DNA from: Cyathus striatus
Taxonomy: Eukaryota > Basidiomycota > Agaricomycetes > Agaricales > Nidulariaceae
DNA: 64,000 bases
Reading direction: 5' to 3'
NCBI GenBank assembly: GCA_025738555.1
Contig: JAOVFP010000002.1
Coordinates: forward strand, 7,440,001 to 7,504,000
The notes beneath the pieces are model-generated. The model ran no database searches, was not told the origin of the DNA, and worked only from the letters and a program-made list of their open reading frames with translations. Each line of letters opens with the position of its first letter. The first letter of the stretch is position 1. Below are positions 11,333 through 21,912 of this stretch, one piece after another. The translations under genes and the position numbers were made by a program.

Positions 11333-12222
11333 CTACATATCCATGTTTGTACTATCGCACTGAAAACCTCCTTCCATAGGAGCCTGCTCTTCCATTTCCG
11401 GAATAGTTCCACCAAGCGCTAATATTTGCACACACTTATTCTCCATTTGGTCCATTAACTCAGTCTCCCGTTCCTTGGCGAAATCTGGATCCACATCCCC
11501 GGTTTCACAACACTTTCTGACATGATCCATTGCTTTCTTTAACTGTAGCAATTCCTTTTTCATCTTTTCTATATTATCGGTGTGTACCCTTCGGAGTAGA
11601 AGAAATTGAGATAAATATTGTGACTTCAGTTAGAAGAACATCGAGCACATACTATTCCTGGCCGCCTGATGTACCAGGCGGGTATCTTCAGGAAAGGTAA
11701 ATAAGTATTCCAAGCTTTGATAGTTAAGCACGTACTAGAATCCACTTGTGTCTGTGGAACTGGAGATCGAATGCCTTAGAAGATGCTGAGCAAGATATTC
11801 CAGTATTGTATGAGATTGAATACATACTGAGAGCTTGTACCGATGGTACCTGTGTAACTTAAGAGATACCGGGAGTGGAGACACTGTGACCTCCTCCGTT
11901 CCCGTAGCCACCGAAATTTTCGGCGGTAAATTTACCACCATATGCATCCGAACGGTTGGTATGAGTTGTTTCACCGTAGAAGGCATCCCCTGGAAGTTCG
12001 TTGAACTTTTTGGACTCATTCGTCAGTGGCACGAGACGCTTACCTTTGTGAGTACGGTCACCAAGGTCTGTTCGTACCAAAAAAAAATTAATGTTGTAAA
12101 TTAACAACACAAATAAGAAACATACTGTTGATTTGGTCTTCTGCAACGTTATTAATCCGCGCATTTCCCGAGAAAGTGACAGTTCCTTTGTTTTGATCGA
12201 AACAAGAGATAGTTGTAGGCAT
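11333..12222 (-). CDS. HNF-module gene 3: divergent module, coiled-coil tail with 'LGG' motif
   Basis: Exon 1 (12222-12126) encodes a type-2 cap starting MPTTISCFDQNKGTVTFSGN and then A-R-I-N-N-V-A-E-D-Q-I-N. Splicing to an exon starting at 11989 gives N-R-D-A-F-Y-G-E-T-T-H-T, the counterpart of N-R-H-N-F-x-G-x-T. It continues GGKFTAENFGGYGNGGGH. The last exon (to 11333) encodes a Lys/Leu/Glu helix with CETGDVDPDFAKE and VQILALGG. This matches the layout of the tails of the genes at 16138 and 35870 (GEDGSLEPDDVE ... ILELGG). Small exons between about 11870 and 11588 are plausible (PQTQVDS; TRLVHQAARN), but I could not find a set that keeps the last exon in frame. The exon structure there is therefore uncertain and decay cannot be excluded. 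Function unknown. Confidence 0.6.
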
Positions 12223-12359
12223 TGTGGTTTAGACTAATAGGTATGAGTATGAGGGGTTGAACTTTGGATGTTTGGTAACTGCGAAAACTGAGGGGGGGTG
12301 GGGTAATGTGTTAAAGGGATAGTTCTTTAACATACTGTAAGTCCTGGCTTTTATACCTC

Positions 12360-15300
12360 TATCGTAGACGCCCAAGTCCAAAGATCCTATGTACGCACCT
12401 GTATTGCGGTACAACTTTGCACGTAGACGGCTTATTTGCTTTCTATTGTTATATCGGGTTTCAATGAAAAATAACGGGTTTCCTATAAAATAACGGGTTT
12501 CAATAGAATAGCAGAATTAGCTAGCCCAGGAATCAATTGCAAAGAACGCAAAGATAGCATTGTGGGCGTCGTATTGATGTTTCCGACTATTAGTCCCACA
12601 TAATAGTAAGTCATACCCATCCAGGTATAAGGACCATTGTCACAAAGTCCGAACATAGCTGACATGTCAATATTTTGAACGGAACAAAAAGGTATGTACG
12701 ATCTTTGCGTGATCTTTGCGTGATCTTTGCGGTACTCTGTACTTTGAGTGCCTGAGAACAGGCGTAGTGAAGATTCCGTGTAACCAGTAACCCGTTGACC
12801 GCTGGCTCATAGCTGAGAGCGTCCGAGCATACCATCCCAACACAAGAATCTCTACCACGTAATAAGCCATCGAAGCTCCCGACAACGAAGAACATATTCT
12901 CTACCTGATTAATAAACATAGTATAAGCCCGTAATCACATCCTAAAACCAATTGATTCGGTACCCGATCAGTTCCCGATCCCCAAAGATCAATGCACACG
13001 TCCCCTCACCCACCCCCGAATCCCTCCTCCTTCCCTCCTCTTCTCCTCCCTCGTCTCTTTCTCCCTCGCTCGAACATCAACGCCCTCCCCAGGCGTCCAC
13101 ACAGCATCACTAACAAAGTCCACCCCCTTCAGGGGCACAAAATGGCTTTTCCTCCCCTCGAAAACGCGCTCGTAAATCGTATACCCCGCATAGAGAATAA
13201 CATAAACCGCAACTCCAATATACGTCGCAACCACATTCTACATCATCATAGCATCAATATTCAAAAAGCGAACATGAGTAAGAGAAGTACGTACCCGAGG
13301 ATCAAAAGGATCCTGCACAACAGCCGCATACCCCTGCGCAATAAACATCAACGTGCCCAGTATCACCACTCCAACAGGAAGCAAAGGGAACAACGGCTGC
13401 CTATATGGCAAATCCGCCAAATCCAGCCCCTGGGCTTTATACGCCCTCCTAAAGCGGAGCGATATCACGCCAATGGATGTCCATACCAGCAATGCTGATA
13501 TACCAGTGATATTGAGGAGCCAGCCGAACACGACACCGGACCCCCAGATGGTGGTGAGGAACGTTAGGCATGAGAATGCTACTGCCATTCTGATCAAAGG
13601 AAAGTTAGATATGAGGAGCGGAGGGAATGGAAGGCGAAAACATACAGTAAAGCGGGAATCGGCACCCCACGTCGATTGACCCATCCGAACACTTTCGGCG
13701 CATGCCCCGCTTTCGCGAGGGAAAGCAACATCCTCGAGCTGGCGTAGAAACACGAGTTGGTAGCGGACAGTACAGCAGTAAGCAATACCGCATTGACCAC
13801 ATGCGCAGCCGCCCCAAACCCAGCACGGACAAAAACCACAGTAATCGGCGACGCAGCAACATCACTGTCTACTCTCCCATCAGCTTTTCCTTCCACATTC
13901 TCGAGAAGAGAAAAAGACACACCATAAGCAGCGCTCAACAACGTCTCATCATTCCAATTGATACACAACCCCATAGTCAATATCGCAAGAATATAAAACA
14001 GCACGATGCGGAAAAACGTCGCTTTAACCGCCTGAGGAACACTTTTATGCGGCTGGGCTGATTCACCTGCTGCCACAGCCACCAGTTCGATTCCGCCGAA
14101 TGAGAAGAAGGCATATACGAAAGTCTGCGCAAAGGCACCGAAACCTCCTATGAATGCTTGTCCGTTGTGGAAGTTCGATAGACCCTGTGTATAGGTTAGG
14201 ATAGGGGAGGAAGGGAGGGGGAAGAAGGGACATACGGGTCCAGGATGGCCTTTCACGCCTCCCCAGTCGAAGATGAGGCCTACGATGATGAATACGATTA
14301 TCATTACAACTTTGATCATTGCGAACCAGTACTCTGATTCTCCTACGCCAGTGTTAGTATGACAATGTAAGAAATGGGGAAGAGGAAGTACCATATACGC
14401 GGACGTGGATTAGCTGGAGAAAGAATACGGGGACGATGATTATGATTGCCCAGTGCCAGGGCTGAAGGGCTGGTGTCCAGTACTGTAGGATTACAGCTGC
14501 TGCTGTGAGTTCGCTTGCTGGAGGGGGTTTAGTAAGGGATGGATGACAGAAGAGGGGGAAGGCGTACGTATTGATAGACTCCTACGTTCCGCGTGATACA
14601 GTGTTACTATCGTTGAGGTGTATGCGAGTGCCTATGAACGTACCATTGCGACCAGTAGTTCCAACCTAGAGAAGAGCTTGGTCAATGGTACAGGGGTAGT
14701 AGGGCAGAGAACGTACCGAGAGTGAAGCCTAACGCTGGTGAGACGAATCGCGAGCCAAAAGTGGAAAATGCTCCTGAGACGGGGAACATTGATGACATTT
14801 CACCTCTAAAAAGTGCCATCAGTAAGGTTGGTATGAGAGAAGGATGTCACGTACAGCGTTATCACGACAGTGTATACGAACACCCCTACTACGAAGTACG
14901 AGAGCAGCGTGCTGCCAGGGCCAGCGAGGGCTATTGACTGTGGATAACATTCATCGGTGAGCAAGTAGCTGGTCTACAGAGACAATAAGACGCACGGAGC
15001 CAGCACTGAGGAAGATCCCCGTTCCAATAGTGCCTCCAATCGCTGCCCCACATTCATCAGCACCCTTCAAAGAAAGAAAAAATACAAAAAAACACACCAA
15101 TCATCATCAAATGCCGACTCTTCATCCCCCTCTGAGTCTGATACTCTTCCTTCGCATTACCCAGCCCGATTCTCCTCCACCAGCTCTTCGCTCTCGAACC
15201 ATCAGGCGTCGTAACAGGATGCGGCACATTGACATTCTCCCCGGCATCGAGCTCAGCTTTGAAGACGCTGGAAGAATCAGAAGGCGACTTGTCCGCTGAA

Positions 15301-16793
15301 GCCATGCTCTGAGACTGAGTCTTTGGACCTGGTTGCCAATGCGAGTTCGGGGAGAAGCTCCATCAGAAGAAAGGCGCCCAGGTTTAAGTTATGGGATGGT
15401 GATTGGGAGCACGAGGGAGCACGCCATTACTACGGAGCGTTGGGAAGCGAGAGTGTACGCGTGGATGCTGCTATCATTTCTATTCGGGGATATGATATGA
15501 GAAATGGTGAGGTATAGATTGCGCGTTTCTGCTTGAGAAAGACGTCCTCAGCTATGGCATTGGTATTGGTAGAAGGCTACCCTGAAAAACTGTAGTTCTC
15601 GATGCTTACATTCCAATTATTTGAGCGCTGGGCGTTTCAGAGCTCCAACTGGTACACTGGTGACGAAGCCGCACGACGTTTAAGTCTATGATGATTTGGG
15701 TTTGAGTTAAATTCCTTGCTGGAAGCTTTACGAATCGATAGTAGCGTTTTCAAGGTAGGACTCCTGAGGTTGATAAAAGGAGCAAAGAAAGAGTAGGCTT
15801 GCCTTGCGGATGACAGCGACTGACAGCGACTGAGCTGTGCAAGCAGAAAGCTTTGTAAGCGCCGAAGTTCGGAAAGACATGCCAAATAGTTACAAAGCTT
15901 CAAATTCTTCCAAATTTGCAAAGTTGTCCCAGCTTTTTGCAAGTTGACCGCAAGTCGACTCGTTGCAAGACTTGAAGAACTTACCAAAGAACTTGAACTA
16001 TCTTTTGACAGTCTTTGAAACGAGGTTATATTTCTCAGATCTCATTCATGCTTTACATCTTCTACCGGCAGTGATACTCAGGTTATAGTAGGTCCAAGGT
16101 ATATACGATGTGCGTAAGCTAGAAGGAAGGTGGTTTTCTAATTCAAGAGAGATCCACCAAGTTCTAAAATCTTGTCAGCATTTTCCTTTATCTTCTTCCT
16201 AATACCAGCCGACATGCTCTCTACATCGTCCGGCTCCAAACTCCCATCTTCACCATATGATTTGATTTCTTTCAAATTTTCTCTTAATTTTTTAACCTCA
16301 TTTTTGTAATGTTCTACAGAGGACTGTCGATTTTCACTTTCCGTAGGAAGTCCTGCTGTATAAATTTGTAAGTCAAAATGCACAATTGGCAATACTGTGT
16401 TATCAAACACGTACGTCCTACTAATTTTGAAGCTACACCAGCGGCAAGTTCAGGCGGTAGCTGGATTCCATGTCCCCCACTGCCATTTCCACCAAAGTTA
16501 CCACCATTAAATTTGCCTGCGAACGCGTCGCGTTGAGTGGTGAAACGAGTGTGACCATCAAAGTTGTGCCCTTGGTATATAAATGAATTGGGAGTAAAAC
16601 AGAATTATGAACCTCATACCTCCAGAACGACCATCATTGCCTTTTCAGTCATTGGATAAAAGCTGTTAGCCACTGACAATATCGATATGGAACGTAGCTA
16701 GAATAACTCACGGTTAACCTGATCTCCTGAAACGGTATTAATTTTGCCGCCTGAAATATTAATAGTCCCACTGGCGCCCTCGAACGTGCTGGC
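12360..16793. repeat. Segmental duplication, copy 1 (permease + 3' part of an HNF gene)
   Basis: This block reappears in the same orientation at 25892-36532. After subtracting the two transposons inserted in the second copy the lengths agree (about 4.4 kb each). Similarity covers the 3' flank of the permease (including TGATCTTTGCG tandem copies at about 12706-12735), all permease exons and introns, the spacer 15310-16137 and the last part of the HNF gene. It stops inside a coding exon at about 16793. The spacer 15310-16137 has no supported gene; its ORFs (for example 15637-15987 minus) are not protein-like. Confidence 0.85.
12989..15305 (-). CDS. Amino-acid permease, APC superfamily (copy 1, best preserved)
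   Basis: A multi-exon amino-acid/proton symporter of the plasma membrane, fungal YAT/GAP-like APC type. Exon 1 (15305-15098) encodes the hydrophilic N-terminus MASADKSPSD... ending RGMKSRHLMMI. Splicing to 15042 gives I-A-I-G-G-T-I-G-T-G-I-F-L-S-A-G-S, the substrate-binding motif of TM1. Next come S-I-A-L-A-G-P-G-S, then GEMSSMFPVSGAFSTFGSRF, FTLG-WNYWSQW, SELTAAAVILQYW, ESEYWFAMIKVVMIIVF, FSFGGIELVAVAAGES, and ATNSCFYASSRMLLSLAKAG through VNRRGVPIPALL. The C-terminal TM segments and a charged tail follow, about ten exons in all. One oddity lies near 14590: the acceptor before the NVG/YQY exon reads GG where the duplicate at 28.05 kb has AG, so splicing there may differ or fail. Other exons are open, unlike the second copy. 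The substrate cannot be read from sequence. Confidence 0.8.
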
Positions 16794-17400
16794 AGTACCC
16801 TGGTTGTTCACCTGCTTTCGAGTGGTAGCAAACGTTTGCTGCACAAATCCATCATTCGGGCCTATAAGGAGTGAATTAACGTTAAGGTCGTAATATAAAT
16901 CATTGACAAGCACATACTATCACCATATACTGGCAGACTCCTTTGAAAATCGGGTTCTCCGTGTACCGTATTCCTGGCTTCAGGAATTTGACTTTGTATT
17001 CCGATCCCGCCAATTCCATCTCCACCGAAATTTCCGCCATTAAATTGACCATTATATTCGTCCCTCTGGGATGTATATTGTGTTTCTCCTCGGAAATTAT
17101 GTCCTGATAAGCCGTTAAGCAAATTATCGGTAAAAAAACCTGAGCCTAACCTTCTTTACGATTATCATCGCCTTTACAAATCGTCCATCAACACTACTGA
17201 TTTTCCATTTCGTACTAGAAAGGCTTACTATTAACCTGGTTTCCAGAAACGGTATTGAGTATCGCGTCTTTGCTAATAGTGACATTCCCACTGGCATTCC
17301 TAAAAGTTGAGGCCTTCGGACCGGACTCATCTTTTACGATGGTTGTAGATTGTGAGGTCGCACTATAAGTTTGAGTAGTTTCAGCGGGTTTATCAGACAT
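16138..17400 (-). CDS. HNF-module gene 4: two tandem cap-module units + coiled-coil tail
   Basis: Five exons (17400-17229, 17103-16918, 16861-16712, 16570-16415, 16355-16138) join to 882 nt, 293 residues, in frame with GT-AG ends. All junctions are phase 1. Exon 1 ends N-A-S-G-N-V-T-I-S-K-D-A-I-L-N-T-V-S-G-N-Q-V-N. Exon 2 begins R-H-N-F-R-G-E-T-Q-Y and contains GQFNGGNFGGDGIGGIG. Exon 3 repeats the cap (GTINISGGKINTVSGDQVN). Exon 4 repeats the module (RHNFDGHTRFTTQRDAF, KFNGGNFGGNGSGGHG). Exon 5 is a charged helix with GEDGSLEPDDVESM and a terminal K-I-L-E-L-G-G-S-L-L-N. Thus the unit cap plus module occurs twice in one protein. No signal peptide or TM segment. Exons 4-5 are nearly the same as those of the gene at 35870-36745. 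Function unknown. Confidence 0.8.
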
Positions 17401-17519
17401 GGTTGTCTCTGATACAGATGGATGAAGAAATTTGAAGTGAACGTTGGTACAGGAGTGCGTCTATCTGGGTAATAGAAACGGCGATGATTGAGAATGCACA
17501 GCACATAGTACTCTACTAA

Positions 17520-17527
17520 TATTTATA
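17520..17527 (-). promoter_or_regulatory. TATA box candidate of HNF gene 4
   Basis: TATAAATA on the minus strand, about 120 nt upstream of the ATG at 17400. Position and sequence fit a fungal core promoter; no experimental support. Confidence 0.4.
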
Positions 17528-17779
17528 GCTCGATGGACCCACAAGTCGAAATGGGAAGACTGATACTACAAAGATCCGGTAGCTCGTTCTCACACCACAC
17601 AGTACAGCCTTGGCCCCTTCCTTATTCCTAAAACGTTCAGGATATAAAACTGACCATCACATTCACTTCAAGTTCTGGAAATCATCAGCCAACCAAAATC
17701 CGCGCGAAATGAGACAGCGCCTACTTGATTATGTCCACTCGTAAGCACTTAGTACATATATAGTATACTTATCAGACGT

Positions 17780-17870
17780 CTGGGAAGGAAGATCTTTCAT
17801 TTTGTTGGTGATGCTGTGTGGACGCCTGGGGAACGATATCGGTGTTCTATTTATGTACTCCAGAAGGTAT
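17780..17870 (+). pseudogene. Permease C-terminal fragment (relic)
   Basis: A short stretch encodes F-V-G-D-A-V-W-T-P-G-E in the plus direction. It matches the V-S-D-A-V-W-T-P-G-E-G-V-D segment of the permease tail at about 13090 (minus strand). The flanking sequence has no further coding similarity. A detached relic in opposite orientation to the intact gene. Confidence 0.5.
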
Positions 17871-18769
17871 ATGATGCTGTTGAAAAATATTATGACGATT
17901 GTGCAAGAACTGAAACAGTCCGAAGGGGTTTCGTGAAAAGTTTGCAACACCCTTGAATTACTATTCGGATGTGCTAGGACGGGATTATCTATATCGTCCA
18001 CAGCAATTTACAGAACTTACGCTGTGGTTCCACAACCCAATCATCATACTACCTTCCACTCAAGTCAACCTCATGGTGGTATAACAGCATCTAAATATAT
18101 ATAAATATCAAGAAGTCAAAGTCATCTATCATACAAATATTAACAGCCTACAGCATCGGTGAATGAACAGTTCTCTTCATATAAGTACGACCTTGCCGCA
18201 TCCACCTCACGTACTCTCACGATTTATACTCCTTATCTTCTCTTCTCGAACTTTCTTCCCTTGGTTCCACATAGGTTGGCAACAACTGTAATTAACGCTC
18301 TATTCTGGACATTGTGCGGAGCTGTCTCTCTAGCTTGTAGCTCCTGTATGACTCAAGGCTGACTTAAGCCAGTACGTTTTGGGAATTGAGATAGCACAAG
18401 CAGAGTCTGGAGAGTGTCCCAGATGACAATAAACGCCCCAAACCCGTATGTCTCAGTGGCCAATATGTTGTAGGGACTAAACGCAGCATTGCAGATTATC
18501 TCAGTAACAATGATGGAAGAGTAAATGATAAGTAGAACACGCCTCCACTTTTAATCCTGTATGACTTTAATACCCTCCTTATGGGTCCCAGGGGTTCAAT
18601 CGATCACAGTGGGCGCGGCGTTCATAGTATAACCTTACACATCTCCGGATTCTATCGGGGAGGCACCATTCTGATGGAGTGAGTGCGAAAGTCGAGAGTG
18701 GACTGGCCACGGGTTATACACCCACATTTATGGAATGTTCTGGTCATCAAACGTCAGTCTTACCTCTAG

Positions 18770-19960
18770 CAATCATGCGATAGATATTAAAACATATCCA
18801 TGAACTTCCAAGATATGAATGGGATATAAACTTGCAATTTCTGCTGGCTTCAGTCGGTCAGTTCGCGTAGCCAATATGGGGAAGGGAAGATACCTAGAAA
18901 AGAGGTACGAGACGAATACTACTCCCAAAGACATTAAAGGGTAAAACAGCCGACTAATGCGACTCCAATGTATCATCATGTCGCCACTAAACTCTGCTTA
19001 ATGTCTCGTCTCGTCAGAGATGCGTACCAGACGTAGAACCTAAACGTACCCCAGCATGAAATGGGTGTTGCTGATCATCCGTAACAATCGCTCCTAGAAA
19101 CGGTAAATGGAACAACGGCCACTAGTTGGGTATATCCATCAAATCCAACCCTTGTGGCAGCGCTATATCATATGCATGCTCTCGTGCAGTGAGGGTAATA
19201 CCGTCCATGATGGTCCATACCATGAGTGAAAATACTTTCAATGTTAAGCGCGGAGCCCAGGTGATGAGAAACGAACACCAGGGAGCCAATCTATTCGAAA
19301 CATCAGCTATACAGACTCGGAGGGAAGGATAGGTAAAAGGAGACGTACATAAGACAAGAATCGGTCTGCTACGTCGGCGGCTAGAATATAGCACTGCTAG
19401 ACAAGCCATACGGCTCCTGGTGCAAATCCACTTGATTGAGAGGGGATATTATTGAGAAGTCTAAAGGACATACAAATTGAAAGACGCCTGCATTCCGCTG
19501 AATAGTACGTCCAAATGGTAACGTTTACATGTCGCTACAGTCAATGATCCCATGCTCACTCGAGAATTTAGTCATCGGAGAACGAAAGGTAGCGTAGGGG
19601 ACGTACCGAGAGTACTAGCGAATGTTAAAGCAGGGCGATACGAGGTTGGAGAATGCTCCCAGGACGAAAGGACCGACAAAGGTTCATCTAAAGAGCTTCC
19701 TGACCTAGCTTAAAGACGAAAACATACGATCGCAATCGTCTGTAGGAATGTTCCCGCTACGAAGTATGATAGTGCGAGTATACAATGTACGAAAGATCTA
19801 GTGGTAAGGTGTGGAAAGAAAATAGATTTGAGTGGGGAGGTAAGTACTAGGTCGTCTGCGTGAGAAGGGCGTCAGTAAACGAGAGATGCCAGAGTCCGAC
19901 GCGATCCGTCAGATCATGTGAGATCGGAACAACGGACTTAATTCGTCAAAGATCCGAGTA
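18770..19960 (-). pseudogene. Degraded amino-acid permease relic (minus strand)
   Basis: Fragments align in order with the permease at 12989-15305. At 19122-19409, LITWAPRLTLKVFSLMVWT and ALPQGLDLMDIPN correspond to TTIWGSGVVFGWLLNIT...VWTS and KAQGLDLADLPY. At about 19480, Q-R-N-A-G-V-F-Q corresponds to the W-N-V-G-V-Y-Q exon. At 19600-19740 the GTACCGAGAGT intron and exon start are recognisable next to ATGCTCCCAGGACGAAAGGA. Many substitutions and gaps break the frame. Coding-like sequence just to the left (18370-18520, reading AFSPYNILATETYGFGAF) may belong to the same relic. Much older than the 25.9-28.8 kb copy. Confidence 0.6.
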
Positions 19961-21776
19961 AACGTGCAAGAGACACAAAGGCAATGCGCGCGGGAGGGGG
20001 AGATGGAACGGAAATACACAAGGAGAATGAACAGTTTATAAGAAAATACAACTTAGCATAGCTAGCTCTCTGTGAGCCAAATGTACACAGGTCTGGTGAA
20101 CTTGAGAATACAGAGGAGCAAATCCCGAGTAAAAGTAAGGTGGATTTTTACCTCCTTTCATGAGGGGGATTAAATACAAAAAACGACATAGTCTGTGCAA
20201 CACGTACTAGTGCGTCACAGACCCCAAAGTAGGAACTCGAGAGTCAAGAAGAAGAACTGGACGATCGAAATGTCAATGTCAAACGTGTAAAGCAAGGCAC
20301 ATAACCAGAACAAACCAAAAATGAAAAGGCAGAACTTAAGGTCGAGGCGCAGTCCTGAGTGCTTGGGACTATTTGCATTGTCGCATCTGCTCCTCCTGCA
20401 CAGAGCAGTCCCCAGCACCTCAGTCGCAGCTCTTGCCTTCAAGCCCGAACTCTGTGCTAAGAAAAGCAAATAATAGAATAAAGACAATGTAAAATAAAAG
20501 AGAAGCCATAAAGTCAAAGAATATCATGGGACCAAGACCAAACCTTTCATAAGACACAGTTTCCAGTAATAATTGCTCACGAATGAAATGTTTTCTTCAA
20601 TATGTGTTTTCTTCTCGTGCCATTTTGATCATCAAAAACAAATCTATCAAGAAAGGTAAGAGTTATCAGTGATTACAAACTTTCAAACTCAATCGTCTCC
20701 TCTCCGGCCTCTCATTACTTCCAGACACAAAACAGCACTATTACGATAATCTGTGTGTAGGGTACCAAACCCTACCACAAAGGTAAGCTGAAAGGTAAGC
20801 CATAGGGGTTAAGTCGTGACTCGTATGACGTATATATATGGCCAATGTCGGACGTCGAATATTCATCCCCTTAGAATCCATGGTACTCCTCCTTCGCGGC
20901 AGTCAGTGCCATTTGTCACTGGCATTCTCCACTGTAAACGACAGTAAGTCTGAAACTGAAACGGGAAAAACAAGTAGTGAAAGCTGTGCTGTGATAGCAC
21001 ATTTAAACTCTGTTCAAAACCACCCTACCAAGTACCTAATGCCCGATACCGACACCCCTCGACACCCCTGCACTGCGCAGCTGCAGCTTAACCTCACAGA
21101 TAGTGAAAACTCCCCGGATCTAATTTACTAGACATTAAATACAATGTCCAATCCCACCACCAATTCAAACAATAAGGGTAGGAATGTTGACGATATTACT
21201 GAATCAGTGCTGAACATCTTTAGATGGCTGTTGTGGATTGTGATAATGGTTCATGTTGCCATGCATGAATACATGAAGGGAGAGACGAGTGTACACAAAG
21301 CAAGCAAAGGAAGTCTAAGAGCAGGCGAGACCAAGTCCCAGGAGGGAGAGGGAAGTAAGCGGAAAAAATGGAGATACCGGTCGAGATGAGCCATGTGAAA
21401 ATGTCACGTAGCTGAGTAAACATACCTTTTAGGGACATCTGGAGGCGTGGCACAAGGGGGGGGGGCCTGGGGGGGCCTCGCCAGATGTTCATGTCTGGCG
21501 CAGCTGATGGTGCTCGAGAATTTGAAATTTATCTTGGCAACTCGGCGCGTCCATGGTCTGGCGACGCCAGACTGTGCCAGATCCTTGCGGGAAGTCATCC
21601 AATGATATGATTTACAAAACTACTCTCGGCCCCAAGACATCCACGATTTAACTGCTCTGGCACGCTGGTACACGTAGACACGCGTAGCTTCCCTTAGAGT
21701 TCAGATACTATGATCTTCGCGTGTAAATGTGACCGGGATCAGAGAAAACACTTCGATCTGATGGTGGTCTGGTGGA
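19961..21776. other. Intergenic, no supported gene
   Basis: Contains a hydrophobic minus-strand ORF (20215-20517) with no known motif, a plus-strand ORF (20838-21131) without features, and a G-rich tract (about 21451-21477) in a palindromic context with CCAGATG/CATCTGG words. I see no exon chain. The right end is the promoter of the gene at 21913. Confidence 0.4.
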
Positions 21777-21785
21777 TATAAAAAG
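21777..21785 (+). promoter_or_regulatory. TATA box candidate for the membrane-protein gene
   Basis: TATAAAAAG, 136 nt upstream of the chosen ATG at 21913 and 85 nt upstream of an alternative in-frame ATG at 21862. Confidence 0.45.
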
Positions 21786-21912
21786 ATGATTGTGACATGA
21801 GAACATTGTCGCTTAAGCTGGCCATGCCGCCATCTAAAGCTGTTCTGTATAAACATTACCCGTGCCTTTAGATCGCACCCTTCCCTCCTTCATCTTCCTT
21901 CGTCTTTACCGA

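Noticed and set aside
12992..14061. Long plus-strand ORFs (12992-13498, 13702-14061)
   Set aside because: Antisense shadows of permease exons; the minus strand shows the family motifs and splice sites.
20215..20517. Hydrophobic minus-strand ORF as a small membrane protein
   Set aside because: No paralogue, motif or intron structure; composition alone is not enough.
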